From Vulcanimicrobiota bacterium (lineage in GTDB: Bacteria; Vulcanimicrobiota; Xenobia; Xenobiales; JADMJV01): 64,000 nucleotides of DNA. The DNA is taken from contig JAEXNA010000217.1 in the NCBI GenBank assembly GCA_023447635.1, positions 1 to 64,000 of the forward strand, in the 5' to 3' direction. The position numbers were made by a program, and so were the translations under genes. Within the stretch, counting starts at the first letter, position 1, and each line of letters opens with the position of its first letter. The notes beneath the pieces were generated by a model. It did no database searches and had not been told where the DNA came from. It saw only the letters and a list, made by a program, of their open reading frames with translations. Below are positions 53,293 through 62,210 of this stretch, piece after piece.

Positions 53293-53937
53293 ATGACAAA
53301 GTTTTGGCTGCTGGTCGGGCTGCTGTGCTGGGCCCTGCTAAGTCCGGCCTTCGCGGACAACCTGTTTGTCGGCAATAGGCCTTACAAAGGGAAAGTCTAT
53401 GGGGTCGGGGACGATCTGAAGTTCTCGCTGCAGGATCTGGGTAAAGCGCTCGGAGTTACCGTCATGGAGACTTCCGAAGGCTGGTTTCTGGGCGGGCAGT
53501 TGGTTCAGGTGAGCCTGGAGCAGGGAGTCACCTGGATCGATCTCAAGAGCCTTCCCACGAGCGTGGTCAAAGTCGTCCGTAATAAGCAGATGGGGACTCT
53601 CGATATCTATCGAGCGGAAGGAAATGCCGACGGTTCCCTCACGGGGTCCTGGGGGCGCGCCGGAACGCTGGTCTTGTTCGGGGCGCAGCGAGACAGCCTT
53701 ACCCAGCAGATGCTCAGCACGGTCAAAGAGCTCGACAGTTCCAAGCTGGTTCACGTTGTGTTTGTTGATGTCGAAGACGAGCGCAAGTCGGCCTACACTG
53801 AGTACGACTATCTTTTCCAGGGCAACCGCGTCCCTTATGTTGTTCTTCTCGGTTCGGACGGCGCGAAGCGGCACAGTTTCGTGGGGGTCTATTCCAAGGA
53901 CGAGCTCCGATATCTGATTCAGCGCTATCTGCGCTAG
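53293..53937 (+). CDS. Secreted protein: stalk-like domain plus thioredoxin-like fold without CxxC
   Basis: 214 residues. A signal peptide (LLVGLLCWALLSPAFA) is followed by a copper-amine-oxidase-N-like stalk domain (NLFVGNRPYKGKVYGVGDD, FSLQDLGKALGVTV, GGQLVQV). The C-terminal half reads TLVLFGAQRDSLTQQMLSTV and VVFVDVEDERKSAYTEYDYL and PYVVLLG, a thioredoxin-like pattern with a cis-Pro (VPYVV) but no cysteines, so not redox-active. Its role is unknown. Its stop shares CTAG with the convergent esterase gene. Confidence 0.75.
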   Translation: MTKFWLLVGLLCWALLSPAFADNLFVGNRPYKGKVYGVGDDLKFSLQDLGKALGVTVMETSEGWFLGGQLVQVSLEQGVTWIDLKSLPTSVVKVVRNKQMGTLDIYRAEGNADGSLTGSWGRAGTLVLFGAQRDSLTQQMLSTVKELDSSKLVHVVFVDVEDERKSAYTEYDYLFQGNRVPYVVLLGSDGAKRHSFVGVYSKDELRYLIQRYLR

Positions 53938-54668
53938 AGAAGGAAGTTCATCAGGTCGGGGAGCCTTCGACTCCAGACCGGCTCGGAATGGTCGCCCTGG
54001 TGCAGACGTAAAAGCACCTCGCCCCCACGCTCTTTGAGCGCCCTGGCCAGCAGGCGGTTCTCGTCGCGGAAGCCCGCATCCATGCCGCGGTTGCCGCAAG
54101 AGAGGTAGATCTTGGGGGCGGGAAGGCCGGGAAACCGCTCGAGGAGCTCGCCAAAGTAGTGTCGGCCGGCGGATAGGCAGGCTAGCCCGGGAAAGCTCGA
54201 CGGGTGCGACCATCCGGTATACAACGCGGCCACCCCGCCGGCTGAGGCTCCGACCAGGGCTCTCAGGCGAGCGTTCGGATAGAGAGAGTGCAGATAAGGG
54301 AGCACGGCGTTGACCAGGAAGCCGACGTGAGCCGCACCGGCGGCGTCGTAATGCTCGTGACTCCACCCCACGTATTCCGGGTAGCGGCGGCGGCTCGCCG
54401 GGATGGCCGCTACCACCAGCGGGTGGGGGTAGCGGGAGAAATGCTTCTCTCCCGACCAGTGGGGAGGTGGCGCCTTGTGCTCGGTGGCAAAGATGTTCTG
54501 CCCGTCGAGAAACAGCAGCAAGTCTGCCTTGCGGTTGGACCTGGTGAAGTTCTTCCAGATCATCAAACGTCGGCGGTAGACGCCGGTACCGCCCTTCGGC
54601 TCCCACTCGGTATGCCGCTCCAGGAAGCCGCCGTAGGCGGTCTCCTGGTAGCCAGAGATTCGACTCAC
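53934..54668 (-). CDS. Alpha/beta-hydrolase esterase of the Fes/esterase-D type
   Basis: 244 residues. The nucleophile elbow GASAGG carries the Ser, with LLLFLDGQNIF as the oxyanion-side strand, a possible Asp near SCGNRGMD, and the catalytic His in HQGDHSEPVW. The pattern resembles putative esterases such as enterochelin esterase and S-formylglutathione hydrolase. It has no signal peptide. The substrate is unknown. It converges on the preceding secreted protein. Confidence 0.87.
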   Translation of the reverse strand: MSRISGYQETAYGGFLERHTEWEPKGGTGVYRRRLMIWKNFTRSNRKADLLLFLDGQNIFATEHKAPPPHWSGEKHFSRYPHPLVVAAIPASRRRYPEYVGWSHEHYDAAGAAHVGFLVNAVLPYLHSLYPNARLRALVGASAGGVAALYTGWSHPSSFPGLACLSAGRHYFGELLERFPGLPAPKIYLSCGNRGMDAGFRDENRLLARALKERGGEVLLRLHQGDHSEPVWSRRLPDLMNFLL

Positions 54669-54744
54669 ACCGCCCCTTTTCGAGCGCGACCCGACTTCAT
54701 CCCGTCGCCTTCACCGTATTCTCAAGTTCCCCGCTTCAAGCTCT

Positions 54745-55599
54745 TCAGGCGGTAAGCAGCGCCGGCATTTTGCGTAGGTGCCGACGGACTTCAGCGACCG
54801 TTTCGTCCGTGGTCGAAGTTCCGGCCGTGAGCCCGACCAGTCGAAACCCTTCGAACCATTCCGGTCGGAGCTCCGCGGCCGTCGTTACCCTCCACCACGG
54901 CTTTCCTCGGCGTTCGGCCTTCTCTCCCAACTGCAAGGTGTTGTGGCTGTTCGGCCCTCCCACCACCACCAGGGCCTCGACGCGATCGAGCAGTCGTTCG
55001 ACGGCTTCCTGACGGTCCCGGGTCGGGGCGCAAACCGTATCGGCGAAGACCAACTCGGCCTGCGGGTTCGCTTCCCTGACAGCGCGATGAAGCGCAGCCA
55101 CCTGATCGGGAGGGATGGTGGTCTGATTGACCACGGCCATTCGGGCGTCCGACCAGCGACGGACATCCTCCGTACGAGCGACCACCCGGTAGCGCGTCAG
55201 GTCCCCTACCAACCCCTCCACTTCGACGTGCCCCGGTCGCCCTATCACCACCAGGGTGTATCCGGCCCGGTGGTAGTGAAGCGCGGTTTTATGGACCCGG
55301 CGCACCAGCGGACAGGTGGTGTCGTGAAGCACCTTGCCGGCCTTTTCCAGCCGTTCTCGGGCGACGCCGCTGATCCCGTGCGCGGTGACCACTACCCGGG
55401 CGGTATCGGGCATCGCCGTCCGGCCGGTCTCGGACTGCTGACGGAATCCGCGCCGGGCGATCTCGTCGATCACCACCGGGTTGTGGACCAACTCGCCATA
55501 GACCGTGACCTCAGAAGGGGTTTCCAGGTCCCTCATCGCGTTCAGGGCGTCTTTGACGCCAAAGCACATCCCCAGGTGGTCGGCTTGTATCACTAGCAT
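54745..55599 (-). CDS. ispH: 4-hydroxy-3-methylbut-2-enyl diphosphate reductase
   Basis: 284 residues. The three [4Fe-4S] cysteines are Cys12, Cys96 (DTTCPLV) and Cys190 (DTVCAPTRDRQEAV), and VVTAHGISG and GGPNSHNT are conserved. It catalyses the last step of the MEP isoprenoid pathway in the cytoplasm. The N-terminus (MLVIQADHLGMCFGV) is typical of the LytB family. It follows a regulator/membrane-protein pair on the same strand, at 48 bases, which is unusual company. Confidence 0.95.
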   Translation of the reverse strand: MLVIQADHLGMCFGVKDALNAMRDLETPSEVTVYGELVHNPVVIDEIARRGFRQQSETGRTAMPDTARVVVTAHGISGVARERLEKAGKVLHDTTCPLVRRVHKTALHYHRAGYTLVVIGRPGHVEVEGLVGDLTRYRVVARTEDVRRWSDARMAVVNQTTIPPDQVAALHRAVREANPQAELVFADTVCAPTRDRQEAVERLLDRVEALVVVGGPNSHNTLQLGEKAERRGKPWWRVTTAAELRPEWFEGFRLVGLTAGTSTTDETVAEVRRHLRKMPALLTA

Positions 55600-55647
55600 C
55601 GTCGCCTCCTTGCTTTGTGTTGCAAAGCTTATGGTTAAATTTTTTTT

Positions 55648-56022
55648 CTAGGCTCCAGCCGGATGGAACCCGCCGCCAAAAGAAAGCCCACGGCCTTCTC
55701 CTTCGGCGACGGCTGCCAGGACGGCCTGAAGCTCTTCGAGATATTGCAGGTAACGCTCCCGACCGCTGGAGGTCAGAGCACAGGTGGTGGTGGGACGGCC
55801 CTCTCCCGTCTCCTTGGTCAGGGCGACCAGCCCCTCGCGTTCGAGCACCTGAAGGTGTCGACTGAGGTTGCCGTCGGTAAGAGAGCAAAGGCTCTTGATG
55901 TCGTTGAAAGCCAGTCCGTCGTGATGGGTGTAGAGCGAGGTCAGAATGCCCAGCCGAGCTTTCTCGTGCAGCACCCTGTCCAAGCCGTGGTAGGCGAATT
56001 TACCCGCTTCTTCCTCTTTCAT
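55648..56022 (-). CDS. Winged-helix regulator of the MarR/ArsR-like type
   Basis: 124 residues. A winged-helix domain is evident: VLHEKARLGILTSLYTHHDG, FNDIKSLCSLTDGNLSRHLQVLEREGLVALTK, a wing, then TTTCALTSSGRERY. The family often pairs with small integral membrane proteins as here. It lacks metal-binding Cys motifs. Its ATG overlaps the stop of the membrane-protein gene by 4 bases, so they form one transcript; the targets may include themselves. Confidence 0.9.
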   Translation of the reverse strand: MKEEEAGKFAYHGLDRVLHEKARLGILTSLYTHHDGLAFNDIKSLCSLTDGNLSRHLQVLEREGLVALTKETGEGRPTTTCALTSSGRERYLQYLEELQAVLAAVAEGEGRGLSFGGGFHPAGA

Positions 56023-56627
56023 GAGGGGGTCCTTTCCAGATTTTGATAGAGCACGTAGGCCATCAGCGCCTGTCCGACTCCGAAAGCGCCTCCCATGGCC
56101 CAGGGCCAGGCCAGAGCCGAGGTTTCAAACGAGAGCAGAATCGAGGCGGCGACCAGATAGTAGGCTCCCACCCAGCCGACCCCTCGGGGCAGGTAAGGGC
56201 GAGAGGAGAAGATCCCGAGTCCAAACAGGCCCGCCCACAGCCCGGGGAGCAGGTCGAGACTCTCCCCCCGACCGGCCATCGCCAGCGTCATTACCGCGCC
56301 GAGCGCAAGACAGGGCAAGAACTGGCCAACGGTCCGCCGGGAGACTTTTCGCTGATGGTCTGTCTTGTGCTGGTCGTAGTCTCCCAGAACCTCCCAGGCG
56401 ACCACGGCCAGGTTCAGCGCCGCTACGGCAACCCAAAAGGCAACCCGCTGTTCTCGGTTGGCCTCTGGCCAGAAGTGGGCCAGCGCCGCAGCGGCGACCA
56501 GGCCGCTGGCGCCCGTGAAAGCGATCGTCTTCGAGCGGTAGCCACGATAGATCTCACTCCGCCCAAGGTGGTGGCGGATCTCATTGAGATGTTCGAGGGC
56601 CTGACTTACGTCCATCGGGGCTATCAT
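56019..56627 (-). CDS. Small membrane protein partnered with the regulator
   Basis: 202 residues with about six hydrophobic segments (TGASGLVAAAALAHFW, RVAFWVAVAALNLAVVAW, TVGQFLPCLALGAVMTLA, LWAGLFGLGIFS, VGAYYLVAASILLSFE). The N-terminal 30 residues are helical and polar. It lies first in the pair, so it may sense a signal and pass it to the regulator. ATG at 56615 is an alternative start. The family is not recognised. Confidence 0.8.
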   Translation of the reverse strand: MIAPMDVSQALEHLNEIRHHLGRSEIYRGYRSKTIAFTGASGLVAAAALAHFWPEANREQRVAFWVAVAALNLAVVAWEVLGDYDQHKTDHQRKVSRRTVGQFLPCLALGAVMTLAMAGRGESLDLLPGLWAGLFGLGIFSSRPYLPRGVGWVGAYYLVAASILLSFETSALAWPWAMGGAFGVGQALMAYVLYQNLERTPS

Positions 56628-56760
56628 AGGCGTTTCACTTTGTGATGTAAAGAGAGGCGGAAAACTGTTTCCGGGGGAGGCCTAAAGGCGGGGGAAGAGA
56701 ACCCCATTGCGCCATGCGGCGCTTGCACTGCCATAACTCGATCTCTGGCGAGCTCGTCTC

Positions 56761-58152
56761 GTGACGGTTCGTCCCACGGTGGGGCCGAACCTCGACGAGC
56801 TAGAGCGTCGTGAGCAACTGCTCGAGGAGCTGTTGCCCGTTGTCGATAGCGAGCCTTCCGAGGCCGTGGTCGCGCGCCTTCTCGAACTGCATCCCGCCGA
56901 CCAGGCCGACTTTCTCGAAGAGCTAAGCGCGGCCAAACGGTTAGAGCTGATCGGGCTCTACGATCAAGAAGGACTGGCCGACCTGCTAGAGTTTTTCAAC
57001 GAGTCGGCCCGCACCGAGCTTCTGCAGTCGCTAGAGCCCGGAGTTCTTTCAGGGCTGCTGGTCCTCATCGATGACGACCTTGCGGCCGACCTGGTCGAGG
57101 AGCTTCCCGAAGAGCGAGTTCACGAAATTCTCTCGCTGCTCGATGCACCGACCTCGACCACCATCACGGATATCCTGAAGCTGCCGGAAGAGTCGGTCGG
57201 TCGCTGGATGTCGCGAGATATCCTGGCCCTGCAAGCGGGCTGGTCGGTGGCCGAAGCGTTAGAGTATCTACGCAAGCTCTCGCCAGACACCGAGCATCCC
57301 TTCTACCTGTACACGGTGGACAAGGGTGGCAAGCTTCGCGGGGTAGTCGATCTGCGCCGTCTGATCACAGCGGACCCTCGGGCTCGGCTGGCCGAGATCG
57401 AAGTCAGCGATCCGATCTCCGTGGACGTCGAGACCGACCAGGAAGATGCGGCACAACGGTTGCGCCACTTCGACCTGCTGGCGCTTCCGGTGGTCGATCG
57501 CGACGGAATCCTTCTGGGTGTTCTGACCGCCGACGACGTGCTCGAGGTGCAGATCGAAGAGGCCACCGAGGACATCTACCTGCAGGTCGGTCTGAACGCG
57601 GAATCCGAAGCGCTGTCCTCGCTGGGGGCAACCTTGCGTCGACGGGCTCCCTGGCTGCTGGTCAACCTGACCATCGGATTCCTTTCGGCCTTTCTGGTCA
57701 GCCTGTTCGAAGGGACGCTGTCGCAGGTCGCCGTGATCGCAGCGTTTATGCCGATCATCGCCGGGCACGGGGGGAATACCGGTTGCCAAACCACCACGCT
57801 GGTCGTGCGCGGTCTGGCTCTGGGTGAAATTTACAAGCGCGATATTCGCGAACTGGTGCTCAAAGAGTTGGGCTTTGGGCTGCTTTACGGCAGTGTGGCC
57901 GGGCTGTTGACCGGCTGTCTGGCGTATCTGTTGACCCACAACGTGTGGATGGCGGGGATCGTGTTCGTGGCGATGACCCTCAACATCATCTGTGCGGGAT
58001 TTGCGGGGTCGGTGATCCCGATGGGTCTGAAGGCTTTGAAGATCGACCCTGCTCTGGCCTCGACCGTCTGGTTGACCACTTTTACCGACTGGATCGGCTT
58101 CATCTTGCTGCTGGGACTTGGGACGATGTTCCTGGAACGGCTCCAGCATTGA
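56761..58152 (+). CDS. mgtE: MgtE-family magnesium transporter
   Basis: 463 residues from a GTG start. The N-domain (1-130) has repeated E-rich helices; two CBS domains occupy about 137-260 (SRDILALQAGWSVAEALEYL, DPISVDVETDQEDAAQRLR). The membrane domain has five helices with HGGNTGCQTTTL, FVAMTLNIICAGFAGS and a C-terminal LASTVWLTTFTDWIG. It imports Mg2+ and other divalents. It shares TTGA with the next gene. No magnesium riboswitch (M-box) was seen upstream. Confidence 0.95.
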   Translation: MTVRPTVGPNLDELERREQLLEELLPVVDSEPSEAVVARLLELHPADQADFLEELSAAKRLELIGLYDQEGLADLLEFFNESARTELLQSLEPGVLSGLLVLIDDDLAADLVEELPEERVHEILSLLDAPTSTTITDILKLPEESVGRWMSRDILALQAGWSVAEALEYLRKLSPDTEHPFYLYTVDKGGKLRGVVDLRRLITADPRARLAEIEVSDPISVDVETDQEDAAQRLRHFDLLALPVVDRDGILLGVLTADDVLEVQIEEATEDIYLQVGLNAESEALSSLGATLRRRAPWLLVNLTIGFLSAFLVSLFEGTLSQVAVIAAFMPIIAGHGGNTGCQTTTLVVRGLALGEIYKRDIRELVLKELGFGLLYGSVAGLLTGCLAYLLTHNVWMAGIVFVAMTLNIICAGFAGSVIPMGLKALKIDPALASTVWLTTFTDWIGFILLLGLGTMFLERLQH

Positions 58153-60038
58153 AAGCGCACGGGCTCCTCTCCAGAGTGGTCGCCTCTCCGGCTTATCTTC
58201 CCGCCGCCTGCGCTCTGGGTCTGGCCTTCAAGGGTGGGGTGGCCTCGCTTTCGCTAGGAGCGAACCTGACTTCTCCGGCTTCGCTTTGTGCTAACCTGGC
58301 CTGCCTTCTACTCCTGACCCTGCCGCTCTGGCTGGTTCCCATCCGGGCGGCGCGCCCTTTGGGCGTCGCTCTGAGCGCGCTCTGCGGTCTGATAGCTCTG
58401 GCCGACGTGATGTACTTCCGGTATTTCGCCGACCTTCCCACGGCGGGGCAGTTGACCCACGCCTGGCAACTGGCCGACGTGGGCGGCACGATGGGTACCG
58501 TGGTGCATCCCAAGGACGCGCTGCTTTTTCTCGACACGGCGGCGCTGGCCGTTCTGCTCTGGCGTTGGCCGGCAGGCGCCTCGGTCTGGGGAGTCCGGGC
58601 CAGGCTGGCGGGCGGGGTGGCTTTGGCGGCGGTGTTGCTGCTGCTGGCCCGTGGTCCCGCCATGACGCCCCAGCAGCAAAGCGTGCTCGCCGTGCGGTTC
58701 AAGGCGCACGCCATCGCGGCGGAGGTGGGGCTGGCCTACTATCATTATCACGATCTGGAAAAGCTGGCGCGCCTTCGCTGGGGCCGCAGCACTCCGCCCG
58801 AGAACCCCGAGGCGGTGCTGGCGCGCTGCCTCGAGTCGCGCGAGTCGATCCTGGCGCAGACCCCCTACCAGGGGCTGGCCCGGGGGCAGAACGTGATCGT
58901 GCTGCTGTTGGAAAGCTGGTCGACCTTCACCCTCGATTATCAGGTCGGGGGCCAGCCGCTGATGCCGTACATGGCAAAGCTGCGCGAACGCTGCCTGTAC
59001 TTTCCCAACTATTACGATCAAACCAACCAGGCCTCATCCTCGGACGGCGAGTTCCTGATGAGCACCTCGCTTTTTCCCGCCGGTCAGGGCGCCACTGTGT
59101 TCACGTACGACAGCAACACCTTGCGCGGGCTGCCGCGCATCCTGACCGAGAACGGATACTCCACGATGTACTGCGGGTATTACGACTCGGGTTTCTGGAA
59201 CGCCCGCACCATGATCCCGAACTACGGCTTCGAAAAGGGTGTGTTTGCTCCGTTCGGGGCTCCGCCAAATCCGGTTGAGCAGGTTGGCTGGGGGCTCGCC
59301 GATCTCCCGCTGCTGCGCCGGGTCCAGGAGCTGGTCCTGCAACAGCGCTCGCCCTCTTACACGGTGGTTCATTGCTCGATGGGGCATCATCCCTTCCAGG
59401 AGTTGCCGAACGAGCTCAAGGAGCTGCAGCTTCCCGCCGAGCTCCAGGGCACCGTGTTCGGCGACTATCTGCAGATGTGCCGCTTCCGAGACCGCAACAT
59501 CGAGGCGTTCATGGCGGCCTTCGAGGCGTCGCCGCTGGCGGCGAACACGCTGCTCGTGATCACGGGCGACCACGCGGCGCCGATGACCGTCGAAGAGCTT
59601 CGACCCGCGCTTCCCGCCACCGAGGGGGGGGCGGCGCTGGCTCACGCCAGCATGCTGAAGACTCCGCTCATGTTCCGGCTCCCCTCCGGAAAACCGGGTG
59701 TGTTCGAACAGGCGATAGGGCAGCTCGACTACGCCCCGACGATGGCGCACCTGCTGGGGGTCGAGGTGGGAGCGACGACCTTCCTCGGCACGAACGCGTT
59801 TCTGGGCTCGACTCTGGTCGCCAATCGAAAATGGGGCTGGGTGACGGACGGTAAGCAGATGGTGTCGCTGCACGACGGCCGCGCGGTGGGTCTGCCGAAG
59901 CTGGAGCTTCTCCCCCCAGGCAGCGGCAGAGACCTGGTCACAGCGGGGCTGGCGGAGTGGTCGCTCTCGGACGAGATTCTCGACCACGACATGGTCCCCT
60001 GGCTGCTCTCTCAGCAGCCTGCAAAGACGGTTCCCTAA
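58149..60038 (+). CDS. LtaS-type membrane sulfatase/phosphoglycerol transferase
   Basis: 629 residues. Four or five N-terminal helices (about 8-170) anchor an extracytoplasmic sulfatase domain: NVIVLLLESWSTFTLD, SSSDGEFLMSTSLFP, YDSNTLRGLPRILTENGYST, VITGDHAAPM. Metal ligands fit the alkaline-phosphatase superfamily. The nucleophile of LtaS is Thr in GKTSDAEF; here Ser replaces it. Such enzymes make glycerophosphate polymers or modify glycans. The start codon is TTG overlapping the mgtE stop. Coupling with a magnesium importer is notable because LtaS enzymes are metal-dependent. Confidence 0.88.
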   Translation: MKAHGLLSRVVASPAYLPAACALGLAFKGGVASLSLGANLTSPASLCANLACLLLLTLPLWLVPIRAARPLGVALSALCGLIALADVMYFRYFADLPTAGQLTHAWQLADVGGTMGTVVHPKDALLFLDTAALAVLLWRWPAGASVWGVRARLAGGVALAAVLLLLARGPAMTPQQQSVLAVRFKAHAIAAEVGLAYYHYHDLEKLARLRWGRSTPPENPEAVLARCLESRESILAQTPYQGLARGQNVIVLLLESWSTFTLDYQVGGQPLMPYMAKLRERCLYFPNYYDQTNQASSSDGEFLMSTSLFPAGQGATVFTYDSNTLRGLPRILTENGYSTMYCGYYDSGFWNARTMIPNYGFEKGVFAPFGAPPNPVEQVGWGLADLPLLRRVQELVLQQRSPSYTVVHCSMGHHPFQELPNELKELQLPAELQGTVFGDYLQMCRFRDRNIEAFMAAFEASPLAANTLLVITGDHAAPMTVEELRPALPATEGGAALAHASMLKTPLMFRLPSGKPGVFEQAIGQLDYAPTMAHLLGVEVGATTFLGTNAFLGSTLVANRKWGWVTDGKQMVSLHDGRAVGLPKLELLPPGSGRDLVTAGLAEWSLSDEILDHDMVPWLLSQQPAKTVP

Positions 60039-60127
60039 TCTAAGGATGAAACAGAAAGGTTAACCTCCCACGGAAAGAGCTTTAGGAAAGGACAGGGGCT
60101 CGCCGCCCCGGGCCCAAAGTCCCACCT

Positions 60128-60958
60128 ATGACCGATTTTCACCGTTTTGCCGGTACCGACAGCTATCTCTCTGACCCCTCGCTGGAGGCCGCCGTGAACT
60201 GCGCGCTGGCCCTGGAAAAGCCGCTTCTGGTCCGGGGCGAGCCGGGCACCGGTAAGACTTTGCTGGCCGAGGCTTTGGCCGCCTCGTTGAACACGCGTCT
60301 TATCCGCTGGTCGATCAAGTCGACCACCAAGGCCGACGAGGGCCTCTACACCTACGATGCGGTGTCGCGCCTGTACGACTCGCGCTTTCAGGACAAAGAC
60401 GTGGCCGATATCGAGCAGTACATCCGCCTTCGACCGCTGGGCCAGGCGTTCGAGTCCGAAGAGCGGGTGGTGCTTCTGATCGACGAGGTCGACAAGGCCG
60501 ATATCGAGTTTCCCAACGACCTGCTCAACGAGTTGGACCGGATGTCGTTCACCGTGCGCGAGACCGGGCGTGAGGTGACGGCGCGCCATCGGCCGGCTGT
60601 GATCATCACTTCGAACAACGAGAAAGAGCTACCGGACCCGTTCTTGCGTCGCTGCGTCTTTCACTATCTGGACTTTCCCGAGCCCGAGTTTATGCAGCGC
60701 ATCCTGGACGTGCATCACCCGAACCTGGAAAAGGAGGTCGCCCGTCAGGCGCTGGAGGTGTTCTACTCTTTGCGTGAGGCGCCGCTGCGTAAGAAGCCCA
60801 GCACCAGTGAACTGATCGACTGGATCGCGGCCCTGAAGGTGGCTGGGGCCGGGGGATCCTTGTTGGAGGGGACGGTGCCGCTGCTCGGTCTGCTGCTGAA
60901 GAAGGAGCAAGATCTGCTGACCGTGGCCAAGAGCTTTGCTCGACGCTCTATGAACTGA
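60128..60958 (+). CDS. MoxR-type AAA+ ATPase
   Basis: 276 residues. Walker A is GEPGTGKT (37-44), Walker B is VVLLIDEVDKAD, and IITSNNEKELPDPFLRR is the sensor/arginine-finger region. MoxR proteins act as chaperones that mature or insert metal cofactors, usually with a VWA partner. The downstream VWA gene overlaps as TGATG, confirming the pairing. The gene stands after a short gap from the sulfatase. Confidence 0.95.
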   Translation: MTDFHRFAGTDSYLSDPSLEAAVNCALALEKPLLVRGEPGTGKTLLAEALAASLNTRLIRWSIKSTTKADEGLYTYDAVSRLYDSRFQDKDVADIEQYIRLRPLGQAFESEERVVLLIDEVDKADIEFPNDLLNELDRMSFTVRETGREVTARHRPAVIITSNNEKELPDPFLRRCVFHYLDFPEPEFMQRILDVHHPNLEKEVARQALEVFYSLREAPLRKKPSTSELIDWIAALKVAGAGGSLLEGTVPLLGLLLKKEQDLLTVAKSFARRSMN

Positions 60959-62133
60959 TGCTCGTTCGCTTCTTCTATAGCCTGCGGGCCCAGGGGCTGA
61001 AGGTTAGCCCTCAGCAGTTGATGACGCTGGCCCAGGGGTTGGGGAAAGGGCTGCACGGTCAGACCTTGACCGGGTTCTATCACCTGGCGCGCTGCACGCT
61101 GCTGACTTCGGAAACGGACTTCGACCGATTCGATCAGGTGTTCACCGCGTTTTTCGAGGGGGTCGATCTGGCGGCGGTCGAGATCGAGGACAAGTTCTTC
61201 GACTGGCTGCGTCGGGCGGCCGACGGCGAGATCCCCGACCTGACGCCGGAAGAGCGGGCCCTGTTCGAGTCGATGGACTATCCCGAGTTAGAGAAGATGT
61301 TCCGTGATCTGTTAGATGAGCAGAAAGAGGAGCACAACGGCGGGAACCGCTTCATCGGGACGGGCGGGCGTTCGGCCTTCGGCCATTCGGGAGCGCCCCG
61401 GCCGGGGATCCGGATGGGAGGCCCCGGGCGCAACCGTCGCGCCTTACGGGTGGCCGAGGAGCGACGTTTTCGCGACTACCGCAACGATCGCACCCTGGAC
61501 GTTCGCCAGTACTCGGTGGCGTTGAGGAAACTGCGCCAGTTTGGGCGCAATCCGGGCGAGGAAGAGATCGACATCGACGGCACCATCGAGGCGACCGGCC
61601 GCCAGGCGGGCGAGTTAGAGGTGGTGACGCGGCGCCCGCTGGAGCCGACCATGCGGGTGATTCTGCTGATGGACGTAGGCGGGACGATGGACCCGTTCGT
61701 GCACCAGGTCGAGGCGCTGTTCACGGCGGCCTCGCAGGCGTCGCACTTCAAGGAGTTCCGAGCTTACTACTTTCACAACTGCGTGTACGGTCAGGTTTTC
61801 CGCGACGCGCGTTTTCGCGAGAAGGTGCCGCTGGCGGAACTGTACCGCAGCAGCGGCAAGGACTACCGCCTGATCGTGGTCGGCGACGCTATGATGGCGC
61901 CATACGAGTTAGTGGGCAGTCGTCACTCGCTGTTCTTCGGCTCGCCCGAGACCGCGCGTGGGTGGGAGTCGCTGCAGGCGCTGCGCGACCGCTATCCCCA
62001 CTCGATCTGGCTGAACCCCGAACCCGTGCGCTACTGGTACGGCGAAACGCTGCAGGCGATCTCTAGCCTGTTTCCGATGTTCCCGCTGACCATGGACGGG
62101 CTGGAAGAGGCGATCCGCGACCTGCGCCACTGA
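60958..62133 (+). CDS. VWA (CoxE-like) partner of MoxR
   Basis: 391 residues. The N-terminal 200 residues are helical with acidic and Arg-rich parts. The von Willebrand A domain starts near 230 with MRVILLMDVGGTMDPFVHQV, then FRAYYFHNCVYGQVF, and RLIVVGDAMMAPYEL. The MIDAS motif reads DVGGT rather than DxSxS, so metal binding at that site may be altered, though this occurs in some CoxE relatives. It shares TGATG with the moxR gene. Confidence 0.92.
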   Translation: MLVRFFYSLRAQGLKVSPQQLMTLAQGLGKGLHGQTLTGFYHLARCTLLTSETDFDRFDQVFTAFFEGVDLAAVEIEDKFFDWLRRAADGEIPDLTPEERALFESMDYPELEKMFRDLLDEQKEEHNGGNRFIGTGGRSAFGHSGAPRPGIRMGGPGRNRRALRVAEERRFRDYRNDRTLDVRQYSVALRKLRQFGRNPGEEEIDIDGTIEATGRQAGELEVVTRRPLEPTMRVILLMDVGGTMDPFVHQVEALFTAASQASHFKEFRAYYFHNCVYGQVFRDARFREKVPLAELYRSSGKDYRLIVVGDAMMAPYELVGSRHSLFFGSPETARGWESLQALRDRYPHSIWLNPEPVRYWYGETLQAISSLFPMFPLTMDGLEEAIRDLRH

Positions 62134-62160
62134 GTCGGTGGATTCCCCGGCTCGGGCATG

Positions 62161-62189
62161 AAAAATGCGACCCCCGGGGGAGGTCGCAT
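62161..62189 (-). terminator. Terminator of the downstream minus-strand gene
   Basis: On the minus strand ATGCGACC (62189-62182), a 9-base loop and GGTCGCAT (62172-62165) form an 8-bp stem followed by TTTTT at 62165-62161. It is right after the stop of the gene at 62211-62921. Confidence 0.75.
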
Positions 62190-62210
62190 GGGAAGCTGAC
62201 GGCTTTGGGC

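Noticed and set aside
56628..56760. Magnesium riboswitch upstream of mgtE
   Set aside because: The 133-base gap lacks the conserved M-box stretches.
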